A DNA stretch of 64,000 nucleotides from Bradyrhizobium lablabi (GTDB lineage Bacteria > Pseudomonadota > Alphaproteobacteria > Rhizobiales > Xanthobacteraceae). Of this stretch, positions 7,740 to 16,397 are shown in pieces. Each line of letters opens with the position of its first letter. Position 1 is the first letter of the stretch. The notes beneath the pieces were generated by a model. The model worked only from the letters and a program-made list of their open reading frames with translations, was not told the origin of the DNA and did not search any database. The stretch covers positions 6,110,501 to 6,174,500 of the forward strand of contig NZ_LT670844.1 of NCBI RefSeq assembly GCF_900141755.1. Direction: 5' to 3'. Made by a program: the position numbers and the translations under genes.

Positions 7740-9671
7740 ATGATTAATCTTCAGCGAGCCCGAGAGCAGGCGAGCAACCGGGAGCTCGGGGCGAACCCGG
7801 ACGTGATTGCACGCGGGCCGGCGGCGCCGTCCGGCCTGTGGAAGATTGTCCTGGGCGGCACCGCCGATGCCGGCGATTTCTATCAAGCCTGGCTGGCACT
7901 GCAGTGCGGGATGGTCGGCGGTGTCACGGCGGGGCTGCTGCTGCTGCGCAATGCGTCGAAGCCTGACGCGCCGCCCTATCTGCCGGCTGCCGCGTGGCCC
8001 GATGCGCAGGGCGACCTGAACAAGCTCGCGCAGGTGGCCCAACAGGCGGCAACCGAGCGACGCAGCGTCGTCGCGCGCTCTGGTCCAGGGGCTTCAACAC
8101 CAGGTCAGTCAAACTGCATCCTGGTGGCGCAACCAATCGGGTCGGGCACCGAGCTGCCGATCGCCATCGTTGTGGTTGCGGTCGATTCGCAACCGGATCT
8201 CAATGTCCAAACGGTCGCGCAGCAGCTCGCTTGGGGCGCGGGCTGGCTCGAAACGCTGTTGATGCGACAGAGGGCCGAAGAGAACGCGCGGCGCGTGAAA
8301 CAGGCTGCCGCCGGACTCGATCTGCTGGCTGTCGCCGGCGAGCATCGCCAGCTGCGCGCGTCCGCAATGGCGCTCGCCAATGAGCTCGCGGGCCGCCTGC
8401 AATGCGATCGCGTATCGATTGGCGTGGTCAACCGTCGGCGCAACGGGGTGCGGCTCAAGGCGATGTCGCACACGGCATTGTTTCGGCGCGAGAGCCAGGC
8501 CGCTGATGTGGTCGAAAATGCAATGGAGGAAGCGCTCGATCAGAGCGCCTCGGTAAGCTTCCCGCCGACTGAGTCCACACAAAAGCGAATCGCGGTCGCC
8601 CACCGCGCTTTAGCCAATTGGCTGGGCGGCCGCGCCGCGGTCGCTTCCGTGATGCTGTCGAGCCGCGGCCGATCGGTTGGAGTGGTCACGTTAGAACGCC
8701 ATCGCGATGAGCCGTTCGATGAGGATTCGATCAGCCTGTGCGAGATGGTTGCGAGCCTAGTCGGACCGATGATCGATCTGCAGCACGATAGCGACCGCAT
8801 CGTTTCGGGCCGTGTCGTTGCGTCGATCGCCAAAGGGACCCGTGCCCTCGTCGGTCCGCGCCGCCCGGCGCTGAAGCTTGCCGCGATAGCAGCGGTTCTA
8901 TTCGTGGCATTCCTGGCGCTCGCTACCGGCGAGCACACAGTGTCTGCCAAATCCGTCACCGAAGGCTTGGTGCAACGCGCCGCGGTCGCGCCGTTCGACG
9001 GCTTTATCCAGAGCGCGCCGATGCGCGCCGGCGACCAGGTGCGCGAAGGGGAGGTGCTGGCCAGCCTGAACGACAAGGATCTCATGCTTGATCGGCTCAA
9101 GTCATTGAGCGAGCGCGACAAGCTTGTCCAGAAGCATCGCGACGCCCTCGCCAAGCATGATCGCGCCGAGACCGCGGCGCTGTCGGCCCAGATCAAGCAA
9201 GTCGAGGCGCAGCTCGCCCTTGCGGAGGACAAGCTCGCACGAACCCGGATTGTCGCGCCGTTCGACGGCACGGTCGTGTCGGGAGACCTCAGTCAGATGC
9301 TGGGAACTCCGGTCGAACGCGGCAAGGTCCTGTTCGAGATCGCGCCACTTGACGGCTATCGGGTGATCCTTGAGGTCGACGAGCGCGACATCGGCTACAT
9401 CGGGATCGGCCAAAGAGGCAGGCTCGCGCTCGCCGGTGTGCCCGCAAACCTGGTTGGCTTCATCGTCACAAAGGTCACGCCGATCGCGACCGCGGAGGAG
9501 GGGCGGAATTTCTTCCGCATTGAAGCGCATCTGGACGATGGCAGCATCCAATTGCGCCCCGGCATGGAGGGAGTCGGCAAAATCGAAGTCGGTCGAGCCT
9601 CGCTGTTCTGGATCTGGACCCACACGTTGGTTGAGTGGGTACGGCTGAGCGCCTGGAAATGGCTTCCGTGA
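7740..9671 (+). CDS. GAF-domain/HlyD fusion membrane protein
   Basis: Predicted 643 aa, with an unusual domain order. Residues 1-190 are a cytoplasmic region with no clear match. Residues about 195-345 form a GAF-like domain (LANELAGRLQCDRVSIGVV ... GRSVGVVTLERHRDEPFDEDS). Residues about 377-397 are one transmembrane helix. Residues about 403-620 form an HlyD-type periplasmic adaptor (VAPFDGFIQSAPMRAGDQVREGEVLASLND, a coiled coil rich in Lys/Ala/Glu near 440-495, then RIVAPFDGTVVSGDLSQ). A cytoplasmic GAF domain joined through one helix to a periplasmic adaptor suggests ligand or partner sensing linked to channel assembly. The gene starts 37 bp after the DUF3467 gene and ends 9 bp before the M50 gene, consistent with one operon. 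Domain calls are by motif reading; the sensing role is inferred. Confidence 0.8.
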   Translation: MINLQRAREQASNRELGANPDVIARGPAAPSGLWKIVLGGTADAGDFYQAWLALQCGMVGGVTAGLLLLRNASKPDAPPYLPAAAWPDAQGDLNKLAQVAQQAATERRSVVARSGPGASTPGQSNCILVAQPIGSGTELPIAIVVVAVDSQPDLNVQTVAQQLAWGAGWLETLLMRQRAEENARRVKQAAAGLDLLAVAGEHRQLRASAMALANELAGRLQCDRVSIGVVNRRRNGVRLKAMSHTALFRRESQAADVVENAMEEALDQSASVSFPPTESTQKRIAVAHRALANWLGGRAAVASVMLSSRGRSVGVVTLERHRDEPFDEDSISLCEMVASLVGPMIDLQHDSDRIVSGRVVASIAKGTRALVGPRRPALKLAAIAAVLFVAFLALATGEHTVSAKSVTEGLVQRAAVAPFDGFIQSAPMRAGDQVREGEVLASLNDKDLMLDRLKSLSERDKLVQKHRDALAKHDRAETAALSAQIKQVEAQLALAEDKLARTRIVAPFDGTVVSGDLSQMLGTPVERGKVLFEIAPLDGYRVILEVDERDIGYIGIGQRGRLALAGVPANLVGFIVTKVTPIATAEEGRNFFRIEAHLDDGSIQLRPGMEGVGKIEVGRASLFWIWTHTLVEWVRLSAWKWLP

Positions 9672-9680
9672 GCACGAGCG

Positions 9681-11831
9681 ATGAGCGCTGAACCGTTTCT
9701 CAGCCCGTCATGGTATCGCGTCGGGTCGCTACGGCCGAAGCTGCGCGAGAACGCGCAAATCCGGCGCCACAGATATCGTGACGAAGTTTGGTATGTACTG
9801 ACCGATCGATTGTCGCCGCGCGTTCATCGGCTCTCGCCATCGGCCCATCTGTTCGTGGCGCTGATGGACGGCCTGCGCACCGTCGATGACATTTGGTCCG
9901 AGGTGCTGCGGCGCGTCGGTGACAGCGCGCCAACGCAGAATGAAATCGTCAATTTACTGGCGCAGCTCCATGCGTCCGATCTCCTGCACGGCGATACATC
10001 GCCGGATTCGCTCGAGCTGTTCGATCGCCAGGCGCGCGATAGTCGGTCGCGCCTCAAGCGGTTGCTGCTCAATCCGATGGCGATCACGATTCCGCTTTGG
10101 GACCCGGACGCCTTCTTGGAGCGGAGTGTTGTACTCGTCCGCCCATTGTTCGGCTGGTTCGGGGCTTTGCTCTGGCTGGTGATCGTCATCCCGGCGACCG
10201 TAATGGCGGGGCAGCATTGGGCCGAGCTCACCGAGAACGTCACCGACCGGTTGCTCGCTACCGAGAATCTGCTTCTGCTGTCGCTGGTGTTGCCGATTGT
10301 GAAGATCCTGCACGAGCTTGGACATGGCTATGCGACCAAGATTTACGGCGGCGAGGTCCACGTGCTTGGCGTCATGTTCCTGATGGGAATGCCGACGCCG
10401 TATGTCGACGCCTCGGCCTCGTCCGGCTTCCGCATGAAGTATCGGCGTGCGCTGGTTGGCGCCGCCGGCATGATCGTCGAGCTTTTTCTCGCAGCACTGG
10501 CGTTCTACGCTTGGCTTCTTATCGAGCCGGGTCTTGTCCGGGCGGTATGCTTCAACGTCATGGCAATCGCGGGAATTTCGACAATCATCTTCAACGGCAA
10601 TCCGCTGATGCGTTATGATGGCTACTATATCCTCGCCGATCTGATCGAGATACCGAATCTGGGGCAACGCTCCACAAAGTTCTGGGGCGCTCTCGTCGAC
10701 AAATACGCCTTCAAGAGCGACAGCGTACGGCTGCCGGTGCGCGCTTCGGGCGAACTCAAATGGCTGCTCTTCTATGCGCCGATCGCGTTTACCTATCGCA
10801 TGATCGTCCAATTCGGGGTCGCGCTGTTTCTCGCCGGTCATTACTTTGTCGTTGGGATTCTACTCGCGCTATGGAGCGTGACGTCGAGTGTCGTTATTCC
10901 GCTCTATAGAGCGTTCAAACATGTGTTCACCGATCCAAGTCTGCAAAAGCAGCGTCCGCGGGCAGTAGGGCTCGTCGTGGGGCTCATGGGGATTGCCGCA
11001 ATCTTGCTCGGCTTTGTCCCGGTTCCCATGCACACTTTGAGCGAAGGCGTGATCTGGTTGCCGGACAGTGCCTTCGTGCGTGCCGGCACAGATGGGTTTG
11101 TTCGGCGCTTGTTGGTGGCACCTGGTTCGTTCGTGCGGACCGGCGACGCGCTGTTTGAAACCGAGGACCCGCAGCTTCGGGAAAGCGTTGAGGAGTTGCG
11201 TTGGCGCGTCGAGGAGTTGCAGGGAAAACTCGACGCTCAGCGATTCACGGATCGCATTAATGCTGAAATCACCGGTATCGAGCTTGCTGCCGCACGATCG
11301 ATGTTCGCCCGCGAGCGCGAACAGGCAAGCCGTTTGGTGGCGAGAAGCGGCGCCGAGGGAATTTCTCTCGTCGCCAAGTCGGAAGATTTGCCTGGTCGCT
11401 TCTTCCATAAAGGCGATGTGCTTGGGTATGTTGCACCGGCAGCGTTCAATTTGGTGCGGGTAACGGTTCCGCAGGATGACATCGAACTCGTTCGCGACCA
11501 TTTGCGCGGCGTCATGGTGAAAATGGCCGAACGCATCGACGAGACCTATCCCGCGAGTATCGTCCGTGAGGTCCCCGCCGCGCGCAACGAGCTACCGAGC
11601 AAGGCGCTCGGTACTGCCGGGGGCGGCATTTTCGCAGTCGATCCTTCCGACCGTCAGGGGCAAAAAACGCTGCAACGTCTGTTTCAGTTCGATCTCGAAT
11701 TGCCACCGGGAACGCCGACCTTGGCGTTCGGCTCCCGCGTCTATGTGCGGTTCGAGCATGATTGGGAGCCACTCGGCTTTCAGCTGTTCCGTCGGCTTCG
11801 TCAGCTATTGCTGGCCCGACTGAATGTTTGA
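9681..11831 (+). CDS. PqqD-like / M50 zinc metalloprotease / HlyD chimera
   Basis: Predicted 716 aa. Residues about 30-105 resemble the PqqD-type winged fold that binds peptide substrates (YVLTDRLSPRVHRLSPSAHLF ... VDDIWSEVL). Several membrane helices follow (about 155-180 and 193-215, then about 255-300 and 370-450). The catalytic motif HELGH is at residues 211-215, and the second M50 motif with its metal-binding Asp is NGNPLMRYDGYY (305-316). Residues about 460-700 form an HlyD-like periplasmic part (RAGTDGFVRRLLVAPGSFVRTGDALF with a coiled coil). M50 proteins of this layout (YydH-like peptide zinc metalloproteases) are associated with export or processing of peptides and proteins. All key residues are present, so it should be active. 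The gene overlaps the SecA-like gene by 8 bp. Confidence 0.85.
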   Translation: MSAEPFLSPSWYRVGSLRPKLRENAQIRRHRYRDEVWYVLTDRLSPRVHRLSPSAHLFVALMDGLRTVDDIWSEVLRRVGDSAPTQNEIVNLLAQLHASDLLHGDTSPDSLELFDRQARDSRSRLKRLLLNPMAITIPLWDPDAFLERSVVLVRPLFGWFGALLWLVIVIPATVMAGQHWAELTENVTDRLLATENLLLLSLVLPIVKILHELGHGYATKIYGGEVHVLGVMFLMGMPTPYVDASASSGFRMKYRRALVGAAGMIVELFLAALAFYAWLLIEPGLVRAVCFNVMAIAGISTIIFNGNPLMRYDGYYILADLIEIPNLGQRSTKFWGALVDKYAFKSDSVRLPVRASGELKWLLFYAPIAFTYRMIVQFGVALFLAGHYFVVGILLALWSVTSSVVIPLYRAFKHVFTDPSLQKQRPRAVGLVVGLMGIAAILLGFVPVPMHTLSEGVIWLPDSAFVRAGTDGFVRRLLVAPGSFVRTGDALFETEDPQLRESVEELRWRVEELQGKLDAQRFTDRINAEITGIELAAARSMFAREREQASRLVARSGAEGISLVAKSEDLPGRFFHKGDVLGYVAPAAFNLVRVTVPQDDIELVRDHLRGVMVKMAERIDETYPASIVREVPAARNELPSKALGTAGGGIFAVDPSDRQGQKTLQRLFQFDLELPPGTPTLAFGSRVYVRFEHDWEPLGFQLFRRLRQLLLARLNV

Positions 11832-13863
11832 GGCGATGCGACCATCGCGCCGGTTATGGTCGGGCGAAGAATCCATCACGCCTTATCCTGAACGCAACCA
11901 GCCCGAACCGTCCAAGATCGATCGATTCATCGCCGAAACTTCGGCGGCGCTCATATTTCGTTTTCGCCGGAAGGGTGGCAGCGGGCTAGCTCGTATGGCT
12001 GACGCGGTCGACGCGCTCGCTGCGCAATTTGCCGGGCTCGACGATGCGGCACTGCGCGCAACCGCGGCGACATTGCGAGCTGAGCTGACGCGACATGGGT
12101 TTCGGCCCGATATCGTAGCCCGGACCTTTGCGCTGGTGCGCGAGACCTCGGCGCGCTTGCTCGGCCTGAGACACCACCGCAGCCAAATCATGGGCGGTTG
12201 GGCGATGCTTAACGGCGGACTCGCCGAAATGGAAACCGGCGAAGGCAAGACGATTACGGCTTTGCTGCCGGCTGTGACCGCAGCGCTGGCCAGTCACAGC
12301 GTCCACATCATTACCGTCAACGAATACCTCGCCGAGCGGGATAGCGAGCAAACCCGCCCGATCTATGAGGCGCTCGGGCTGACGGTCGGCGTGGTTCGGC
12401 GCGAACAACCGAACGCCGACCGCAAAGCGGCCTATGATTGCGATGTCACCTTCTGCACCAACAGCGATCTTGTCTTTGACTATTTGCGCGACCGCATGGC
12501 GCTCGGGCGCTATCGCGCGCGGCCTCGACTGCTTGTCAATGAGTTGCTTCTCGGGCAGAGAAGGGCCGCGGGCTCGTCGCTGTTGTTGCGCGGGCTCCAT
12601 TTCGTGATCATCGACGAGGCCGACAGCGTGCTCATCGACGAGGCCCGTACCCCGCTGATCCTCTCGGCGGGTGACGACGAGCCCGATGCTCCGCTTTACT
12701 ATCGGGCGCTCGCCCTTGCCCGACTATTGCAGCGCAACGTCGACTTCAAGATCGACGAGACGCGACACTCCGTGCATTTGACATTGCAGGGACGCAAGCA
12801 ACTCAGCCATCTCGTTGCGCGCGAAGGCGGGTCGGCTGAAAACTTTCTCTGGCAATCGCGGCGCGCCTGCGACGAACTCCTGGAACAGGCCCTCACCGCG
12901 CTCCATCTCTTCCGGCTCGACAAGCATTACATCGTTGCCGAGGGCAAAGTGCAGATCGTCGACGAATACACCGGCCGGGTGATGCCCGATCGTTCGTGGG
13001 AGCGCGGCCTTCATCAAATGATCGAAGCCAAGGAAGGCTGCGAGATATCCGGGCAACGCATGACGCAGGCCCGGATCACCTACCAGCGGTTTTTCCGGCG
13101 TTATCTCAAACTTTCCGGAATGTCGGGAACGATCGGTGAGGCCGCCGGCGAGCTATGGGCAGTTTATGGTCTTAAGGTAATCCGCATTCCGACCCATCGT
13201 CCATTGCGCCGTCGCAATCTCGGCACCCGCCTGTTCGCGAATAACGCGGATAAATGGCGGACAGTCGTCGAACGGGCTCGGCACATGCGCAGTATCGGGC
13301 GTCCTGTACTGGTTGGAACGCGGTCGGTCGCTGCGTCCGAGCAGGTTAGCCGCGCGCTCGCCGAGGCCGGCCGGATCGAGCATGAGGTGCTCAATGCACG
13401 CCAGGACAAGCAAGAGGCCGATATTGTGGCCGCGGCGGGGCAACCCGGCCGCATTACAGTTGCAACCAACATGGCCGGTCGAGGCACGGACATAAAGCTC
13501 ACTGCCGATGTAGTCGAGGCCGGTGGGCTTCACGTGATCATCACGGAATTCCACGAATCCGCGCGCATCGATCGTCAGCTGTTCGGCCGTTGCGCGCGCC
13601 AGGGCAATCCCGGAACTTTCGAAGCCATCGTCTCGCTGGAGGATGAGTTGTTCCATCGTTTTGTTGGATCACAGCTATGGGCCATCGCCCGGACGCTGGT
13701 CCAGGCTACGCGCAGCGAATTTGTGTCGCGACTGGTCGGCGGGTTATTGCGCCTCATCGCTCAGCGCAATGCCGAACGCACTCACGCAAAAACCCGCCGC
13801 GAGACGGTCGAGCAGGACAAGCGACTGGATCAGAGCCTTGCGTTTGCCGGCAAATCGGAATGA
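11824..13863 (+). CDS. Short SecA-like preprotein translocase ATPase
   Basis: Predicted 679 aa, against roughly 850-950 for housekeeping SecA. The DEAD motor is complete: METGEGKT (Walker A, residues 136-143), TVNEYLAERD (164-173), IIDEADSVLIDEARTPLILS (262-281), the crosslinking-domain junction ITYQRFFRRYLKLSGMSGT (418-436), TNMAGRGTDIKL (548-559), and FGRCARQGNPGTFEAIVSLED (587-607; usual SecA has GRSGRQGDPG). After about residue 620 only a short tail remains. The helical scaffold/wing is much reduced, and the zinc-binding C-terminal SecB-site motif is absent. The N-terminus also lacks the usual SecA opening. It therefore looks like an accessory SecA (SecA2-like or SecA-related) serving one substrate. 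It overlaps the M50 gene and lies in the giant-protein operon, which suggests it powers export of that protein. Confidence 0.88.
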   Translation: MFEAMRPSRRLWSGEESITPYPERNQPEPSKIDRFIAETSAALIFRFRRKGGSGLARMADAVDALAAQFAGLDDAALRATAATLRAELTRHGFRPDIVARTFALVRETSARLLGLRHHRSQIMGGWAMLNGGLAEMETGEGKTITALLPAVTAALASHSVHIITVNEYLAERDSEQTRPIYEALGLTVGVVRREQPNADRKAAYDCDVTFCTNSDLVFDYLRDRMALGRYRARPRLLVNELLLGQRRAAGSSLLLRGLHFVIIDEADSVLIDEARTPLILSAGDDEPDAPLYYRALALARLLQRNVDFKIDETRHSVHLTLQGRKQLSHLVAREGGSAENFLWQSRRACDELLEQALTALHLFRLDKHYIVAEGKVQIVDEYTGRVMPDRSWERGLHQMIEAKEGCEISGQRMTQARITYQRFFRRYLKLSGMSGTIGEAAGELWAVYGLKVIRIPTHRPLRRRNLGTRLFANNADKWRTVVERARHMRSIGRPVLVGTRSVAASEQVSRALAEAGRIEHEVLNARQDKQEADIVAAAGQPGRITVATNMAGRGTDIKLTADVVEAGGLHVIITEFHESARIDRQLFGRCARQGNPGTFEAIVSLEDELFHRFVGSQLWAIARTLVQATRSEFVSRLVGGLLRLIAQRNAERTHAKTRRETVEQDKRLDQSLAFAGKSE

Positions 13864-14071
13864 GGGTCGCCAAGGCGTCGATGGCGAAATGCTTCGCCAG
13901 CGACATAGCCATGAAGGTGACGACGGACGCCGTGCAGGTCTTCGGCGGCGCGGGCTACATCAAGGATTTCCTGTCGAGCGTTGAATGCGCGACGCCACGA
14001 TCAACCAGATTTTCGAGGGTACCAATCAGATCCACCGGTTGATCGTGGCGCGACAATTGCTGGCCCGGTAG
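13860..14071 (+). pseudogene. Remnant of acyl-CoA dehydrogenase C-terminus
   Basis: From 13860 one frame reads ASMAKCFASDIAMKVTTDAV then QVFGGAGYIKDF. After a shift near 13970-13985 another frame reads MRDATINQIFEGTNQI then HRLIVARQLLAR, ending at TAG 14069-14071. This is the conserved end of acyl-CoA dehydrogenases (the family motif is close to GGxGYxKDxPVER..RDAKI..IfEGTnqIqR). At least one indel and a stop between the two halves, and the loss of everything upstream, make it a dead fragment. It touches the SecA-like stop codon (ATGA at 13860-13863), so it may mark where the export gene block joined older sequence. Confidence 0.8.
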
Positions 14072-14085
14072 GCTTAGCTACTTTG

Positions 14086-14943
14086 CTAAGCCCCAACGAA
14101 AACCAGCAGCGTGCCGTTGGCGGCGGCGGGCGCGACGCAAACGGCGCCGGCGCTGCGGACGGCCGAACCAGCGACCGCCCTCTCCACGGCGGCAAGATCG
14201 GATGTCTCGAGCACGAGGCCCGCGCCGCCGCGCTCCGGCAATCCCTTAAGCGAGATTTCAGGATATCGCCGGCCCAACTGGTCCCTGGTGAGAAAGACAA
14301 AATCGGCGCGATCCGAACCGGACGGTACCGCGACCGCGCCGTCCGACTCAGCCCTGGCCTCCCGAGCGATCATGCGGGCCAGATGCGCGGCATCCTCGGC
14401 GGGTTCCGGTGAGACGACCAGTGTCTGCCGGAGACGCCTCGCGCCATTGGCGTGCTTCATCAATTCCGGAATCCACACGGTCTCGCGGGTCTTGTGCTCA
14501 CAGGCGAAGATACGCAAGCCCGCTGGTGCCTCGGCGATCGGCCATTGAAACACCCTGAATTTGGCCGCCGACAGGCTGCCATCGGGCATCGTCACCGGCC
14601 GCTCGAAATCGATCGGGCCAACCGCGTCATAGCCGTGCGCGCGAATTTCCTCGGCGCCGGCGGCCGAATCGACCGCCGTGAAGGCGATGCGTTCGACGCC
14701 TTCGCCGCGCTTTTCGAGAAATGCCCGCGTCGGCGCATTGTGGTCGGTTGCAACGAGAACGCCGAGCAATTCGATGTAATCGGCGTCGAGCATGATGGTG
14801 TAATTGCCCGATCCCATCTTGGCGCTGTGCGTGCCGCGCGGCGACACCGTAAAACCCAGCCGCTTCCAGTTTTCGGCGGCTTGGTCGAGATCGCGGACCA
14901 CGACAACGGCGTGATCGATTCCGATGACATTCTTGAGTGCCAC
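14086..14943 (-). CDS. VOC-family (glyoxalase-like) protein
   Basis: Predicted 285 aa. It opens with GIDHAVVVVRDLDQAAENWKRLGFTVSPRG, the usual first beta-alpha-beta unit of vicinal-oxygen-chelate folds, with metal-type His at residue 10. A central segment (GSGNYTIMLDADYIELLGVL) matches the large Glyoxalase_3-like subgroup found in Bradyrhizobium and relatives. The second half repeats the fold weakly. Substrate cannot be told from sequence. It is single and divergent from the FAD oxidoreductase gene (118 bp between starts), and its 3' end faces the acyl-CoA dehydrogenase remnant. Confidence 0.75.
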   Translation of the reverse strand: MALKNVIGIDHAVVVVRDLDQAAENWKRLGFTVSPRGTHSAKMGSGNYTIMLDADYIELLGVLVATDHNAPTRAFLEKRGEGVERIAFTAVDSAAGAEEIRAHGYDAVGPIDFERPVTMPDGSLSAAKFRVFQWPIAEAPAGLRIFACEHKTRETVWIPELMKHANGARRLRQTLVVSPEPAEDAAHLARMIAREARAESDGAVAVPSGSDRADFVFLTRDQLGRRYPEISLKGLPERGGAGLVLETSDLAAVERAVAGSAVRSAGAVCVAPAAANGTLLVFVGA

Positions 14944-15061
14944 TCTTTTGTTTCCCCGGCATGAATTGGCGTACTAAGCTAACCAGATCGATCCGGCGTC
15001 CGCAAGCCGAGCCATCCTGGGTAATTCCCCGACATCGCGAACGCCGATCGACCAGGGAAGA

Positions 15062-16372
15062 ATGATGATGAATAGCGCAAATGTCCGTTGGCCGGACTCG
15101 TTGTGGGCGGCAATGACGCCCAGAGGTCCCGATCTGCCCGAACTCACCGGGACGGCGGAGGCCGATGTCATCGTCATCGGTGGCGGCTTCACCGGCTTGT
15201 CGACGGCGCTGCATTTGCGCGAGAAAGGCGTAGACGTCGCCATCGTCGAGGCCATGGAACCCGGCTGGGGCGCCTCCGGGCGCAACAACGGGCAGGTGAT
15301 CCCGACATTGTCGCGGCCCGACCCGGATGACATCGTGGCGAAGCACGGCCCAGCCGGCGAACGTTTTGTCAATCTGTTGCGTGACAGCGCGTCGACCTTG
15401 TTCGATGTCGCGCGGCGCTATCAAATTCAGGCCGAGCAGGAACAGTCAGGCTGGGTTCAGCCGGTGCATTCGCCGGGCCGCATCAAGATCGCGGAACGGC
15501 GGGTGCGGCAATGGTCCAAATACGGCGCGCAGGTCGAGCTGCTTTCACGTGACCAGACCCGCCAAATGTTGGGATCGGATGCGTGGTTTGGTGGCTTCTG
15601 GAACAAGACCGGTGGGCACATCAATCCGTTGGCCCTGTCGCGGGGGCTTGCGCAGGTCGTGCTGGAGCGCGGCGGCCGAATTTACGCGCGCTCGCCCGCG
15701 ACGAGTTTTGAACGGCTGAACGATCGCTGGATCGTCAAGACAGCGAAAGGCGAGATCAGCGGCCGGGCCTTGATTGTGGCGAGCAATGCCTATACCGGCG
15801 AATTCTCGAAGTCGCTGATGCCTGCGATCGCGCATGAAGTCATGCCGGTGCTGTCGTGGCAGATGGCGACGCAGCCGCTGACCGACAATGTCCGCAAGAC
15901 CATCATCCCGGGCCGCCAGGCGATGTCCGATACCCATGGCGAGCTCTATTTCGCGCGTTACGATGCGCGAAACCGTCTCGTCACCGGCGGCGCCGTGATC
16001 GGGCCGGGCAACAAGGCCGAAAGAATCAAGACCAGGGTCGCGGAGCGATTGCAAAGGCTGTGGCCGCAGATCGGGCCGGTCAGCTTCGACTATATCTGGA
16101 ACGGCTATGTCGGAATGACCACCGATTTCCTGCCCCGCATTCATCGTCTCGGGCCCAACGCCTATGGCTGGACCGGCTGCAACGGCCGCGCGGTGGCGCT
16201 GTCGATCGCGCTCGGCGACGAACTCTCCAAGGCCGTACGCGGACTTCCGGAGAAGGATCTCGCGCTGCCGTTCACGGATCCGGCGCCGATCGTCGGCCAT
16301 GGATTGCTGCGCCGGCTCGCGCCGCTGATGTTGATGGTCTATCGCCGCCGCGACGCGCGGGAGATAGCCTGA
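15062..16372 (+). CDS. FAD-dependent amine/amino-acid oxidoreductase (DAO family, PuuB-like)
   Basis: Predicted 436 aa. The start has three consecutive ATG codons (15062, 15065 and, after AAT-type codons, others close by) behind AGGGAAG; the first is used here. The Rossmann fingerprint DVIVIGGGFTGLSTALHLRE followed by IVEAMEPGWGASGRNNGQV is that of glycine/D-amino-acid oxidase-type flavoproteins. The GASGRN..Q form is typical of gamma-glutamylputrescine oxidoreductases. The C-terminus keeps GYVGMTTDFLPRIHRLGPNAYGWTG-type residues. Expected reaction: oxidative deamination of an amine or amino acid, releasing ammonia. Convergent with the peptide-type ABC operon (26 bp apart), which may bring in its substrate. 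The exact substrate is unknown. Confidence 0.82.
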   Translation: MMMNSANVRWPDSLWAAMTPRGPDLPELTGTAEADVIVIGGGFTGLSTALHLREKGVDVAIVEAMEPGWGASGRNNGQVIPTLSRPDPDDIVAKHGPAGERFVNLLRDSASTLFDVARRYQIQAEQEQSGWVQPVHSPGRIKIAERRVRQWSKYGAQVELLSRDQTRQMLGSDAWFGGFWNKTGGHINPLALSRGLAQVVLERGGRIYARSPATSFERLNDRWIVKTAKGEISGRALIVASNAYTGEFSKSLMPAIAHEVMPVLSWQMATQPLTDNVRKTIIPGRQAMSDTHGELYFARYDARNRLVTGGAVIGPGNKAERIKTRVAERLQRLWPQIGPVSFDYIWNGYVGMTTDFLPRIHRLGPNAYGWTGCNGRAVALSIALGDELSKAVRGLPEKDLALPFTDPAPIVGHGLLRRLAPLMLMVYRRRDAREIA

Positions 16373-16397
16373 AACTTGCGCGCGGAAGATGTGATGC

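Noticed and set aside
9954..10841. Minus-strand open frame of 295 codons inside the M50 gene
   Set aside because: Shadow of a strongly supported gene with intact catalytic motifs; no start context.
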